Of a DNA stretch of 64,000 nt, positions 1 to 11,797 are shown piece by piece. Numbering within the stretch: the stretch's first letter is position 1; every line of letters starts with the position of its first letter. The DNA comes from Bacteroidales bacterium. GTDB lineage: Bacteria > Bacteroidota > Bacteroidia > Bacteroidales > VadinHA17. The notes under the pieces are model-generated. The model worked only from the letters and a program-made list of their open reading frames with translations. It made no database searches and had not been told where the DNA came from. Where the stretch lies: the NCBI GenBank assembly GCA_022865305.1, contig JALHSP010000101.1, positions 62,001 through 126,000 of the forward strand. The letters are read 5' to 3'. The translations under genes were made by a program, and so were the position numbers.

Positions 1-415
1 TTGCACCGACATTGCTGATATCTTCCGGAGTACCGCCAAGCGGAGAGAGTGCGTCCGGTGCGATTACCAGGAATCCCTCTTTAGCCATCCTTCTTGTAAC
101 ATCCTGGATATGAGGTACCAGTCCCCTGTTCTCATGTATTACAATTACTGCCGGGAATTTTTTCCCTTTTTCAGGTCTGGCAAGATAAGCCCGCATATCT
201 CCTGTCTCCGCCGGGTATTTGATAAACTCAGTAATCAGTTTAGGTTCTTTTTTTGGTTTAATTGCAGCCATCACTTCATTTTCTTTCAGAATGGGAAGCA
301 AAGCCAGAGCAGCAGCCGTACTTCCGGCAACCATTGCAAGTTTCTTCAGGAAATCCCGGCGGTTTGTCCGTCCTTTTTTAAAATCCTGGTACAGGTCGGT
401 AATTTGTCTGTCCAT
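1..415 (-). CDS. Dienelactone hydrolase family protein, N-terminal part (runs off window)
   Basis: The first 138 codons of a minus-strand gene whose 3' part lies outside the window. The start is the ATG at 415. The N-terminus has a twin-arginine-like leader (NRRDFLKK at residues 18-25, then an Ala/Leu-rich stretch to about residue 40), followed by the start of an alpha/beta hydrolase domain: an early strand IKYPAETGDMRAYLARP and the segment VIVIHENRGL. In dienelactone hydrolases a conserved Glu in this HENRG-type motif couples to the catalytic Cys, which would lie beyond the window. The family hydrolyses lactones or esters; the substrate here is unknown. A Tat leader suggests export, although this N-terminal extension is common in one branch of the family. 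It is divergent from fhs across a 137-bp gap. Confidence 0.85.
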   Translation of the reverse strand, partial: MDRQITDLYQDFKKGRTNRRDFLKKLAMVAGSTAAALALLPILKENEVMAAIKPKKEPKLITEFIKYPAETGDMRAYLARPEKGKKFPAVIVIHENRGLVPHIQDVTRRMAKEGFLVIAPDALSPLGGTPEDISNVGA

Positions 416-552
416 AATTTGATATTTTAGGTGAGAGAATAATATGTTCTTATTAAAACTCAATATATGAAAAAAAATCATAAATCACTTCTTTTTTACG
501 ATTGAAGTGTTAGTTTCGTTGTTTATTCAGATACGCGACTAAAATTATTTTT

Positions 553-2223
553 ATGAAGAAGGATATTGAAATTGCACAGGAAGCAAAAATAACACCGATA
601 GTCAAAATTGCTGAAAAGCTTGGCATCCTTCCTGAGGATCTGGAGTTATATGGCAGGTACAAAGCAAAAATCCCTCTGCATTTTATTGACGAAGAGAAAA
701 TTAAACAGGCAAAGCTTATTCTTGTCACTGCAATAACCCCTACACCTGCAGGAGAAGGAAAAACAACAACATCAATAGGGCTGGCACAGGCGCTTAACCA
801 TATAGGGAAAAAAGCCATAGTTGTCCTGCGTGAGCCTTCACTGGGACCTGTTTTTGGCATAAAGGGAGGTGCTGCCGGTGGTGGTTACTCACAGGTAATT
901 CCTATGGAAGATATAAATCTTCATTTTACTGGCGATATGTCGGCTGTTGAAAAAGCACATAATCTCCTTGCTGCACTGATAGATAACAATATACAGTTAA
1001 AAGACGGCAATCTTGGAATTGACCCTAGAACCATCGAATGGAAAAGAGTGATGGATATGAATGAAAGGGCATTGAGAGATATTGTTATTGGTCTTGGCGG
1101 AACCACTGAGGGTGTGCCACGTCAGTCGGGATTTAATATTACTGCGGCATCGGAGGTGATGGCAACGCTTTGTATTGCAAGAGACCTTATGGACCTCAAG
1201 GAGAGACTTGGCAATATATTCATAGGGTATACATATTCCGACAAACCTGTGTTTGCACGTGACCTTAAAGCCCAGGGAGCGATGGCCGCCCTTCTGAAAG
1301 ATGCAATTAAGCCTAACCTGGTTCAGACACTGGAAGGAACTCCTGCCATTATTCATGGAGGACCTTTTGCCAATATTGCCCAGGGTACAAATTCAATTAT
1401 AGCAACCAGAACAGGACTTTCATTAGGTGATTATGTCGTTACTGAAGCCGGTTTTGCCAGTGAACTGGGTGCGGAAAAGTTCTTCGACATTAAGTCCCGG
1501 TATGGCAATCTGCGCACAAATGCAGTTGTCATTGTTGCAACAGTCCGTGCTTTAAAATATCATGGCGGGGCTAAACTGTCTGCTTTACAGAATGAAGATA
1601 ATGCTTCTCTCGAGAAAGGTTTTGATAACCTTGATAAGCATATCGAGAACATGAAATATTTCGGATTCAGTCCCATCGTTGCAATAAACAGGTTTGATTC
1701 AGATACAGAAGCCGAACTGGAGCTGCTTACCAAACACTGTAAATCACAAAATGTAAAAGTCGCAATCAATGAATCATGGTCCAGGGGAGGAGAAGGGGCT
1801 GTTGAATTGGCAACCATGGTGCTGGAATCTGTTACAGATTGTACTGACTGTTTCAGACCTTTGTACGAACTCTCATGGTCATTTGAAGAGAAAATTGAAA
1901 CGATATGTAAAAAAATGTACGGGGCTGATCATGTTGAATATACTGTAAAGGCAAAGTCTCAATTAGATAAAATAGAGAAGCTCGGTCTGGGGCACCTTGC
2001 GGTATGTATCGCAAAGACTCAAAAATCACTTTCGGACGACCAGAATAAAAGAGGTCGTCCACGGGGATTTACAATAAAAATCCGGGAAGTGGAACTATCG
2101 TCAGGTGCAGGTTTTATTGTACCTGTTGCGGGGACAATCATGAGAATGCCCGGATTGCCCGCAAATCCTTCGGCAGAAAAAATAGATATTGATCCTGATG
2201 GTAAAATAAGCGGTCTTTTCTGA
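553..2223 (+). CDS. fhs: Formate--tetrahydrofolate ligase
   Basis: ATP-dependent ligation of formate to tetrahydrofolate, giving 10-formyl-THF for purine synthesis and C1 metabolism; cytosolic. The 556-residue length is normal for the family. The ATP-binding P-loop is visible as TPAGEGKTT (residues 64-72), followed by the family signatures FGIKGGAAGGG and INLHFTGDM. The start ATG gives the usual N-terminus (DIEIAQEAKITPI). The stop overlaps the start of the MobA-like gene by one base (TGATG), so the two are probably translationally coupled. Together with gcvP elsewhere in the window it gives two entries to the folate C1 pool. No exact -7 box was seen in the 137-bp upstream gap. Confidence 0.97.
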   Translation: MKKDIEIAQEAKITPIVKIAEKLGILPEDLELYGRYKAKIPLHFIDEEKIKQAKLILVTAITPTPAGEGKTTTSIGLAQALNHIGKKAIVVLREPSLGPVFGIKGGAAGGGYSQVIPMEDINLHFTGDMSAVEKAHNLLAALIDNNIQLKDGNLGIDPRTIEWKRVMDMNERALRDIVIGLGGTTEGVPRQSGFNITAASEVMATLCIARDLMDLKERLGNIFIGYTYSDKPVFARDLKAQGAMAALLKDAIKPNLVQTLEGTPAIIHGGPFANIAQGTNSIIATRTGLSLGDYVVTEAGFASELGAEKFFDIKSRYGNLRTNAVVIVATVRALKYHGGAKLSALQNEDNASLEKGFDNLDKHIENMKYFGFSPIVAINRFDSDTEAELELLTKHCKSQNVKVAINESWSRGGEGAVELATMVLESVTDCTDCFRPLYELSWSFEEKIETICKKMYGADHVEYTVKAKSQLDKIEKLGLGHLAVCIAKTQKSLSDDQNKRGRPRGFTIKIREVELSSGAGFIVPVAGTIMRMPGLPANPSAEKIDIDPDGKISGLF

Positions 2224-2813
2224 TGTATAAAAATATATCCGGAGTTATCCTTGCCGGGGGAGACAATAAACGCTTTGGCGGACAACCTAAGGCAAAAATT
2301 ATTATCGGAGGAAGAGCAATTATATCAAGGATAGCAGTGACAATTGAAGATATATTCGATGAAATTATAATTGTCACAAATGTTCCTGCGGAATTCAAAG
2401 AATTCAGTCATTTCAGAATTATCAGTGACCTTTTTCAGAATGCCGGACCTCTTGGCGGATTGCATGCCGCTATGAAAACAACCTCAAAAGAAGCAGTTTT
2501 TGTTTTTGCAGGAGATATGCCTTTTCTTGAAAAACAACTGATTACTAACCAGATAAACAGGTTTGCCGAAGAAAAGTGCAATGCTCTGGTGCCACAGGTA
2601 AATGATTTTACCGAGCCTCTTCATTCAATCTATAGTAATTCAATATTGAATAAACTTGAAAAATATCTGAATGAAGGCACCTATGCTGTCAGGGAATTTC
2701 TGGAAAGAATTGATGTTAAATACATGAGACTACCGGATTCGGATGTAACAATTAGATCCTTTACCAATATAAATTATCCTTCCGATCTGATTGCTTTCGA
2801 AACAGCTACTTAA
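2223..2813 (+). CDS. Molybdenum cofactor guanylyltransferase-like (MobA family NTP transferase)
   Basis: A 196-residue nucleotidyltransferase. The N-terminal signature is ILAGGDNKRFGG (9-20), with the following PKAK (22-25) carrying the conserved Lys. The metal-binding Asp is in GDMPFL (D98), and the C-terminus ends in FTNINYPSDL, matching the F-NINTPEDL pattern typical of MobA. MobA attaches GMP to Mo-molybdopterin for enzymes of the DMSO-reductase family such as formate dehydrogenases. The ATG overlaps the fhs stop by one base. The pairing of a formate-activating enzyme with a Mo-cofactor maturase is suggestive of formate metabolism, but that is inference. MobA versus a related transferase cannot be fully separated from sequence reading. 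Confidence 0.82.
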   Translation: MYKNISGVILAGGDNKRFGGQPKAKIIIGGRAIISRIAVTIEDIFDEIIIVTNVPAEFKEFSHFRIISDLFQNAGPLGGLHAAMKTTSKEAVFVFAGDMPFLEKQLITNQINRFAEEKCNALVPQVNDFTEPLHSIYSNSILNKLEKYLNEGTYAVREFLERIDVKYMRLPDSDVTIRSFTNINYPSDLIAFETAT

Positions 2814-2852
2814 TAGTTCACATAGTTTTTTTAACTTTAACACCGTTATTAA

Positions 2853-6098
<3,246 letters not shown>

Positions 6099-6123
6099 GA
6101 TTTAAACCTTTTCAACCATTCAG

Positions 6124-7191
6124 CTAATATTTCAATTCAATTTTCAACACTTCATTTTCCCCTGTAATAACATTTTTTACATCATAGACCAGTGGATCTG
6201 TAACTTTTTTGCTGACAGCAACCCTTGTAACAGCATTGGCTGCCAGGGTAATTGAAGCCGGTGCATTGGCTACACCATTTACCAGGTAAAACGGAATATC
6301 AGATCTATTGGTCACCTCAAAATAGATATTCCTGTCATTCCCGAAGAATGGTTTGCTGACAGAGATGCACTGGTAGAAGAATGGTTGTGCGTATTCCACT
6401 TTTCCTGCAATCATATCCTTAAAATATGCCAGGGTCCTGCCTGCAAACATAGCCTCCCTGAGTGCATCGTGGGTTCTGGCTTTGGCAAACACCAGTGTCA
6501 TCGGCCTGTTGGTATAAACTGGTGGTACATATTTCTCACTGATTACCCCATGGTTGTCGCTGTTAGCCATAACAGCAAGGTTGTACTGTTTACAGAACGT
6601 CATTACAAGAGGATAGTATTCATCGCTGTTAAAAAACTCAACTCCATGAAGCCATCCGTTTTGAATAAGTTTCTGGTGAATTGAATACATTCTGGGTATT
6701 CCGTCAGGTTGCTGTGATTTCCACCCTGGATGATTCCACTGGATAAACGCACCCTGCTTAACTGCCGCTTCATAAGCATCCATTACTGAATCAACAGCCA
6801 GCAGGTTGGCATCCTGAATAAACAAAGCATTCATATGACCCGGAGGCATCGAACGGCCTATTTCTGCTCCATGTACAAGGATAAGGTTAAACTCTTTTGC
6901 AACTCCTTCAGCAACTTTCCATGCTGCATTATGATCAACAGGAATAAAGTCCTTTTTAGGTAAATATTCCAGATGATCGGTGATTGCTATTGCATCCAGA
7001 CCATCGCGGAAAGCCTCACCGACTCTGACCGTTGGCCAGACATTGCCGTCAGAAAAAACGGTGTGCATATGAAAATCGCATTTCAAAGTAACATATCCAG
7101 GCAGATCAGGTAAATTTACAATTTTCCTCTGCCCCAAACCCGTAAAACTAACGGTGGTAATTAGTAAAACAATGGTTATCAGTCTTTTCAT
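6124..7191 (-). CDS. Secreted PHP-domain metal-dependent phosphoesterase
   Basis: 355 residues with a Sec signal peptide (about residues 1-20, ending LGQ). The PHP fold is recognised by the metal ligands in CDFHMHTVFSDG (H41, H43, D48), AITDH (D72, H73), the Glu in VHGAEIGRSM (E110), HPGW around residue 155, and NSDNHG near residue 210. PHP domains hydrolyse phosphoesters with two or three metal ions; export points to an extracytoplasmic substrate, unlike histidinol phosphatase or DNA polymerase PHP domains. The C-terminal 90 residues look like a beta-sandwich. It converges on the GH2 gene, with only 25 bp between stops. The substrate is unknown. Confidence 0.88.
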   Translation of the reverse strand: MKRLITIVLLITTVSFTGLGQRKIVNLPDLPGYVTLKCDFHMHTVFSDGNVWPTVRVGEAFRDGLDAIAITDHLEYLPKKDFIPVDHNAAWKVAEGVAKEFNLILVHGAEIGRSMPPGHMNALFIQDANLLAVDSVMDAYEAAVKQGAFIQWNHPGWKSQQPDGIPRMYSIHQKLIQNGWLHGVEFFNSDEYYPLVMTFCKQYNLAVMANSDNHGVISEKYVPPVYTNRPMTLVFAKARTHDALREAMFAGRTLAYFKDMIAGKVEYAQPFFYQCISVSKPFFGNDRNIYFEVTNRSDIPFYLVNGVANAPASITLAANAVTRVAVSKKVTDPLVYDVKNVITGENEVLKIELKY

Positions 7192-7365
7192 AAAATAATG
7201 TTTTATTTGTTATTATTTTTTATCGTTCTTAAACCCACCCCTTACCTCCCTTCCTGACGGCCGGGACAGGCTCTCCCAGAAGGGAAACCTTTACTATTCT
7301 GATCCTTTTACCATTTCAACTCTTCGACTCTGTCTCCCCCTCTCCGTTTCTCCCCCTCATTCCTC
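7192..7365. repeat. Intergenic gap with C/G-rich repeat copy A
   Basis: The gap between the PHP gene and the DUF3267 gene contains a C-rich element (about 7233-7288). It shares a CCTCCC-TCCTG-CGG-CGGGACAGGCT core with the copy at 15526-15555. The CCGGGACAGG part and nearby AGAAGGGAA can fold with the C-rich half. No gene is seen in this gap. Confidence 0.6.
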
Positions 7366-7986
7366 CTATATTTCTTCATAAAAGTATGCCATTTTCTGAT
7401 CAGCATCATCCCATGTATATATCTTTTTTTTCTTGTTGAGCCAGTAAAAATTAAGTAATGCAAAATCGCCGGCACACATGGTAACATGAACAAAAAGGAA
7501 CAGGGACAGGCTCCATTTCCATAATCCCGGGAGAATAAAAATCAAGAAAAGGAGTGCCAGGCTTGTGGTAATAAACGGAGTTAAAGCAACCAGCCAGAAT
7601 TGTCCTTTAGTTGTGACAAACCTGTGTGCGGTGACATAGAACATGTATTGCTTAAGATCCATTCCGATCCTGATTTTCCTGGCACCTGAAAAAAAATATG
7701 GAATAATATGTAAAGATTCGTGAACCGGGATGCATAGAACCGGAAAAATTACAAGTCCGAGCATTGAATGAAAAAGGATATTTTTAAACGGAAAATAACC
7801 GGCAATATTTATCCTGACATTAAGCGCAATACCTATAAAAATTATGCAAACAGACCAGAAAAATACCATCAGTCCGGATTTTCTTCTGATGTAATCAAGG
7901 ACAAATGTTATAAGTTCATCATACGGGATTTTAAGCAATTCCCTGTATTTTGACTGGTCTTCAAGGTCTTGAACCTGTAATGCCAT
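7366..7986 (-). CDS. DUF3267-type membrane zinc metalloprotease
   Basis: A 206-residue polytopic protein with about four hydrophobic segments and the zincin motif HESLH immediately after a membrane segment (VIFPVLCIPVHESLHIIPY). This matches DUF3267 putative zinc peptidases, which resemble site-2-type membrane proteases; the actual substrate is unknown. The start is set at the ATG at 7986. An upstream in-frame TTG at 8004 lies inside a perfect -7 promoter box (8002-8009), so it cannot be translated from that promoter. The gene is preceded by a repeat-free 83-bp gap and appears monocistronic. Confidence 0.8.
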   Translation of the reverse strand: MALQVQDLEDQSKYRELLKIPYDELITFVLDYIRRKSGLMVFFWSVCIIFIGIALNVRINIAGYFPFKNILFHSMLGLVIFPVLCIPVHESLHIIPYFFSGARKIRIGMDLKQYMFYVTAHRFVTTKGQFWLVALTPFITTSLALLFLIFILPGLWKWSLSLFLFVHVTMCAGDFALLNFYWLNKKKKIYTWDDADQKMAYFYEEI

Positions 7987-8001
7987 AAAAGAAGCTTTTC
8001 T

Positions 8002-8032
8002 CAAATTTAGCTTTTTGATAAGGCATTACAAA
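8002..8032 (-). promoter_or_regulatory. Bacteroidota promoter of the DUF3267 gene
   Basis: Read on the minus strand: TTTG (8032-8029), 19 bases, TAAATTTG (8009-8002). This matches the Bacteroidota housekeeping promoter TTTG/TAnnTTTG exactly, and places transcription start about 10 bases before the ATG at 7986. Confidence 0.75.
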
Positions 8033-8069
8033 GGAAATAAACGATAATTAGTTCAGTGTAAATATTTAA

Positions 8070-10256
8070 TTATTCAGGAAGACTCAGCCGGTTAACAATA
8101 TCCTTAAACCGGGGATCATCGTAGAGTATTTTAAGATTATAATCGTAACGTATCCATGGTATAAAATCCTGCCGCAATTTGTAAGCTTCCTCGAGGTAAT
8201 AGATAGCTTTATCTTTATCGCCCAGAGCAGCATAAATCTCTGCAAGTCCCCAGGCATACCATTTATTAAAGTTCTTCTCCATCCCGGCAGCAACTTCCAG
8301 CGCATTCTCTTTCTGTCCGGCTCTGGCGTATGCTATGCCAAGGCCTACTTCAAATCCCGGACTGATTGCCAAACCTTTTTTCTGAGCTTCAATAGCCTCA
8401 AAATGCATACCCATTTCCGTATATGCCGATCCTATTACATAATATGCCATAGTGTAATTGGGATCAATCTGAAGTGTCTTTTGTGCCTCGGTAAGTGCTT
8501 CCTCATTATAGCCGGTCCACAAATATAACCAACCAAGGTAACCCTGCATTAACGGATCGGTTGGATCTATTTCAATAGCAGTTTTCATTGCTTTTACTGC
8601 TTCTTCAACTTTAAGGCTCAGACAAAGAAACCACCCATAGTGAGTATAGGCTACCGAACTGCTTGGATTCAGCTCCATCGCACGCTTTAAATGATACTCC
8701 GCTTTAGGAAAATCCCAGTCAGTGTAAAGGTACCTTGTAGCAAGGACGACATGCGCATCTGCCAGAGTTGAGTCGAGTTCCAGTGCCTTCAGGGCATATG
8801 ATTTTGCCCTGTTAGCGGCTTCATCACCGATCCCGGCCGCATGTCCGGCATTGCTGTAACCAAGTGCCAGTTTAAGATAAGGTTGCGGATCTGCCGGATC
8901 CATTGCCATAGCTTCATTAAGATACTTTAATCCTGTCTGAAATCCTTCAGGGGTTAATTGACTCATGTAAAACTCTCCACGGGCACAGGCTTTAACAAGT
9001 TCGGGATTGACGGGCTGTTTTCCTGAAATATTTTTCTCTTCCTGGGGAGAACGATTAACCTTAATACCGTCGAGGATACGATTGATTATCTCGGGATACT
9101 TGCCAGCCAGCTCCTTCCATGGCAGGTTAAATGTAGAGCTCCAGATGTATCTCTCCTCTGGAAATGCTTCAAGAAGCCGTACCTCAACTCGAAGGTTTTC
9201 TTCAGTGCCTTTTACTGATGTTTCAACAATATTATTGACATTGAGTTTTTTAGCTATTTGTTGTACAGATTCCTCACTGTCCCTGAACTGTAAGGTTGAT
9301 TGTTTGGGCCTGACAATCAAGTCAGTAATCCCGTTTAGAGGTGTAATAATGTCATCCTGAATTGATTGGGGTATCCAGCCAAGGTCCGGATTACCGGTGA
9401 GGTTGGCAACAGGCATAACAGCAATTGCTTTTCTGATTAACTCACCCGATGATAATTCTGCCTTCGTCTTCTGAAGTAACTTTGGAATTAAGATCGCCGC
9501 CAGGATAATTGCCAGAAATATTACCACCGATGCTGATATGAAAACAGTCCTGAAGTCTTTCTTGCCTGATGCGGGGCTTCCGGGAACCGATTTGAATTGA
9601 TCCGGAGTGTAATCCCTGGCCTTTGTCTGGTATGTTTTAGTGGTCCGTTTTTTCTCATCCGGATGAAGGCTATAAATTATTTCCTTAATTGCATTGGCCA
9701 CTTTATTGATTTGATCGCGATAATAAGTCTTATTCAGGTTTTTATCCGGATTATCAGTAGGTTTAAGTGGCCTGTTGACCCCGGCACTCGAGTATATGAA
9801 ATCGATTGACCGCAGTCTGCAGCCCATCTCAATTTCAAGGAGCTCAGTGTCAGTGGCATCCAGGTCATGGATCTTAACCGGGATAATCCTGCTGCAGGTA
9901 TTGCCGCTGGGAAGCTTTATATCCCTGCCTAGCTGGTCAGCACCGGCCATTTTATTGAACGCAACGAATTCATTCTGCCAGGCAAAGCTTTTCGGATCGC
10001 AATAGGTTTGTGAGATTATTGGCATGAAGATCAGCGATTTAAGCTTGGTCTCCAGGCTTTTATTAACGTTATGGATCTCCAGCAATCCGTCATGCGGATT
10101 TTCGTCGAAATAGATAGAGACATCCTCTTTAAAAGTTGCCTCAATTTCTCTTTTCAGGTGGTCAATGAATTCTGTCACCCAGCCATCGTACTTGTTGTCT
10201 TTCTGACGGTAGCTGATGAAGATATCGTACTCGTAACCAGGGATAATGCTTGCCAT
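8070..10256 (-). CDS. TIR domain - transmembrane - TolB-like - TPR protein
   Basis: 728 residues in four parts. A TIR domain (about 8-195) begins YDIFISYRQKD; its SQTYC..SFAWQNEF segment carries a Glu (E96) at the place of the catalytic Glu of NAD-cleaving TIR domains. One membrane helix follows (about 236-262). Next comes a TolB-N/FlgO-like domain (about 276-400) beginning IAVMPVANLTGN, of the type linked to adenylate cyclase-like receptors. The C-terminal half (about 417-728) is a run of TPR repeats. With the TIR inside and TPRs outside or in the periplasm, it looks like a membrane sensor or scaffold. No partner effector adjoins it, so an anti-phage role is only a possibility. Start ATG agrees with the promoter at 10307-10338. 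Confidence 0.85.
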   Translation of the reverse strand: MASIIPGYEYDIFISYRQKDNKYDGWVTEFIDHLKREIEATFKEDVSIYFDENPHDGLLEIHNVNKSLETKLKSLIFMPIISQTYCDPKSFAWQNEFVAFNKMAGADQLGRDIKLPSGNTCSRIIPVKIHDLDATDTELLEIEMGCRLRSIDFIYSSAGVNRPLKPTDNPDKNLNKTYYRDQINKVANAIKEIIYSLHPDEKKRTTKTYQTKARDYTPDQFKSVPGSPASGKKDFRTVFISASVVIFLAIILAAILIPKLLQKTKAELSSGELIRKAIAVMPVANLTGNPDLGWIPQSIQDDIITPLNGITDLIVRPKQSTLQFRDSEESVQQIAKKLNVNNIVETSVKGTEENLRVEVRLLEAFPEERYIWSSTFNLPWKELAGKYPEIINRILDGIKVNRSPQEEKNISGKQPVNPELVKACARGEFYMSQLTPEGFQTGLKYLNEAMAMDPADPQPYLKLALGYSNAGHAAGIGDEAANRAKSYALKALELDSTLADAHVVLATRYLYTDWDFPKAEYHLKRAMELNPSSSVAYTHYGWFLCLSLKVEEAVKAMKTAIEIDPTDPLMQGYLGWLYLWTGYNEEALTEAQKTLQIDPNYTMAYYVIGSAYTEMGMHFEAIEAQKKGLAISPGFEVGLGIAYARAGQKENALEVAAGMEKNFNKWYAWGLAEIYAALGDKDKAIYYLEEAYKLRQDFIPWIRYDYNLKILYDDPRFKDIVNRLSLPE

Positions 10257-10306
10257 TGATTAAAGATTAATTGTTATGCCTTTTGAATTGTTAAATAATT
10301 CATTAT

Positions 10307-10338
10307 CAAAGTTAAATCATAGTATAATGAAAAGCAAA
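10307..10338 (-). promoter_or_regulatory. Bacteroidota promoter of the TIR-TPR gene
   Basis: On the minus strand, TTTG (10338-10335), 20 bases, TAACTTTG (10314-10307): an exact match to TTTG/TAnnTTTG. Predicted transcription start lies roughly 40 bases before the ATG at 10256. Confidence 0.75.
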
Positions 10339-10405
10339 AAATAAATTTTTCACAGTTTCCTCATACTTTCAAAACAGTTCATAAGATGGGACTGCGGTTA
10401 TGGGG

Positions 10406-10429
10406 ATTCAACCACTCAGTGGGTTGAAT
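10406..10429. terminator. Short hairpin in the TIR/T9SS-cargo gap
   Basis: Arms ATTCAACC and GGTTGAAT flank an 8-base loop. It lies downstream of the T9SS cargo gene on the minus strand, beyond the longer hairpin at 10472-10511, and has no T-tract. It could be a secondary terminator or mRNA end structure. Confidence 0.35.
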
Positions 10430-10471
10430 AACAATTAATTAATGCGTTTTAATACTGATTAATTAACAGAA

Positions 10472-10511
10472 GAGGTTATCTCAAAAGTCCCAGGACTTTT
10501 GAGATAACCTC
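10472..10511 (-). terminator. Perfect 19-bp inverted repeat, probable terminator
   Basis: Arms GAGGTTATCTCAAAAGTCC and its exact complement, separated by only CA. It lies 28 bases beyond the stop of the T9SS cargo gene, as expected of a transcription terminator, but lacks a run of T after it on either strand. The GAGG..TCTCAAAAGT sequence resembles inverted-repeat ends seen in Bacteroidota mobile elements (recollection, not checked). A degenerate relative occurs at 14688-14705. Confidence 0.5.
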
Positions 10512-10538
10512 AATTAAGACTTTCAGTATGTATTCAAA

Positions 10539-11777
10539 TTACCTGTTAATTACCAGTTTCTGCATAAAGGATTTATCCCCGGCTTTGACTGTCAGCATAT
10601 AAATCCCTGTTGATAAATCAACCGATAATGGAATGATTTCGCCTTCCAGTTCATTTGAGTAAACTGGTCGCCCGCTCAGATCATTAATTGTAATTTTTAT
10701 AGTCTGGGTCTGCAGATCAGTAAAATCTAAGATGAAGCTGCCTTCATTCGGGTTGGGATACATCCTGAACCAGGGCATTACTTCCTCTTTGCCAAGACCT
10801 GTTATAAGAACTGAAAAGCCTTGTGCCAGGGTATTGCCCCACCTGTTAAGCGCATTTTTGGCCCTGAAATATAAAATATGGTTGCCACTGGTTAAACTAG
10901 TCAGGTTCACAATAAAGTCAGCAGTTACCTTGCTGCCTGGTACTGCAACAGCTACAGGCGTCCCTTTGCCAAATCCCGGATCAGTGTCAATAAAATATTC
11001 AATACCGGTTACATTTGAAGCTGCTGTCGTAATCGCCTTATAAACATAGAAAACCTGCTGACGTGTATTGCTCCAGCGGCCAAGCTCGTCGTGTGCCCGT
11101 AGCACTATCATATGAAAGCCCTGCGGAAGTGTGCTGATATTCACATTGAAGCTTAACGACAGAAGTTTTCCCGGTACAGTTACCGGTACAGGGACTGCCT
11201 TTCCGAAACCCGGATCGCTGTCGATAAAGTATTCCGCTTTATTTATCTTCGCGGCAGTCGCACTCTGGACCTTATAAACATAAAATGCCTGCTGACGGGT
11301 AGTACTCCATCGACCCAGTTCATCACGGGCTCTCAGGACAATCATATGGAAACCCTGTGAAAGGCTGGTTGTATTCACATTAAAGCTTAATGCTACTTTT
11401 TTTGCCGGCGCTGTAACAGGGATTGCTGTAGCCAGGCCAAAACCAGGATCAGTGTCTATAAAGTATTCTGCCTTCTTTATATTCGACTCTGTTACATTCT
11501 CGGTCTCATAAACATAGAAAACCTGCTGACGGGTCGTGCTCCAGTGACCCTGGTCGTCGTGTGCCCTCAGGACCATCATATGGAAACCCTGGGAGAGCCC
11601 GCTTGTATTCACCTGGAAACTTAATGACACCTTATTCCCCGGTACTGTTATTGGTATCTGGATTGCCAGTCCAAAACCCGGATCGGTGTCGATAAAGTAT
11701 TCCGCTTTATTTATGTTCTGCCCTGTGCATAACAGGACAGAAAAAATAAATGCAATTATTAACGGTAGTTTTCTCAT
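10539..11777 (-). CDS. T9SS cargo with four FIDTDPGFG repeats
   Basis: A 412-residue exported protein. After a signal peptide (1-20) come four tandem repeats of about 78 residues starting near 21, 99, 177 and 255. Each begins with EYFID(T/S)DPGFG and ends with a GFHM.VLRA.D..G.WS motif and QQ.FYVY; the fourth is more divergent. The C-terminus (about 337-412) is a type A T9SS sorting domain: RMYPNPNEGSFILDF, then a strand-rich region ending MQKLVINR. The protein should therefore be secreted or surface-anchored by T9SS. The repeat unit is probably a beta-sandwich; I know no function for it. The beta-helix gene ends 20 bases upstream, so the two form an operon. Confidence 0.85.
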   Translation of the reverse strand: MRKLPLIIAFIFSVLLCTGQNINKAEYFIDTDPGFGLAIQIPITVPGNKVSLSFQVNTSGLSQGFHMMVLRAHDDQGHWSTTRQQVFYVYETENVTESNIKKAEYFIDTDPGFGLATAIPVTAPAKKVALSFNVNTTSLSQGFHMIVLRARDELGRWSTTRQQAFYVYKVQSATAAKINKAEYFIDSDPGFGKAVPVPVTVPGKLLSLSFNVNISTLPQGFHMIVLRAHDELGRWSNTRQQVFYVYKAITTAASNVTGIEYFIDTDPGFGKGTPVAVAVPGSKVTADFIVNLTSLTSGNHILYFRAKNALNRWGNTLAQGFSVLITGLGKEEVMPWFRMYPNPNEGSFILDFTDLQTQTIKITINDLSGRPVYSNELEGEIIPLSVDLSTGIYMLTVKAGDKSFMQKLVINR

Positions 11778-11797
11778 TGTTCACCGTATTGAATAGG

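Noticed and set aside
997-1356. Minus-strand open frame inside fhs
   Set aside because: It is a shadow of the strongly recognised fhs frame, as are similar frames inside gcvP and the GH2 gene.
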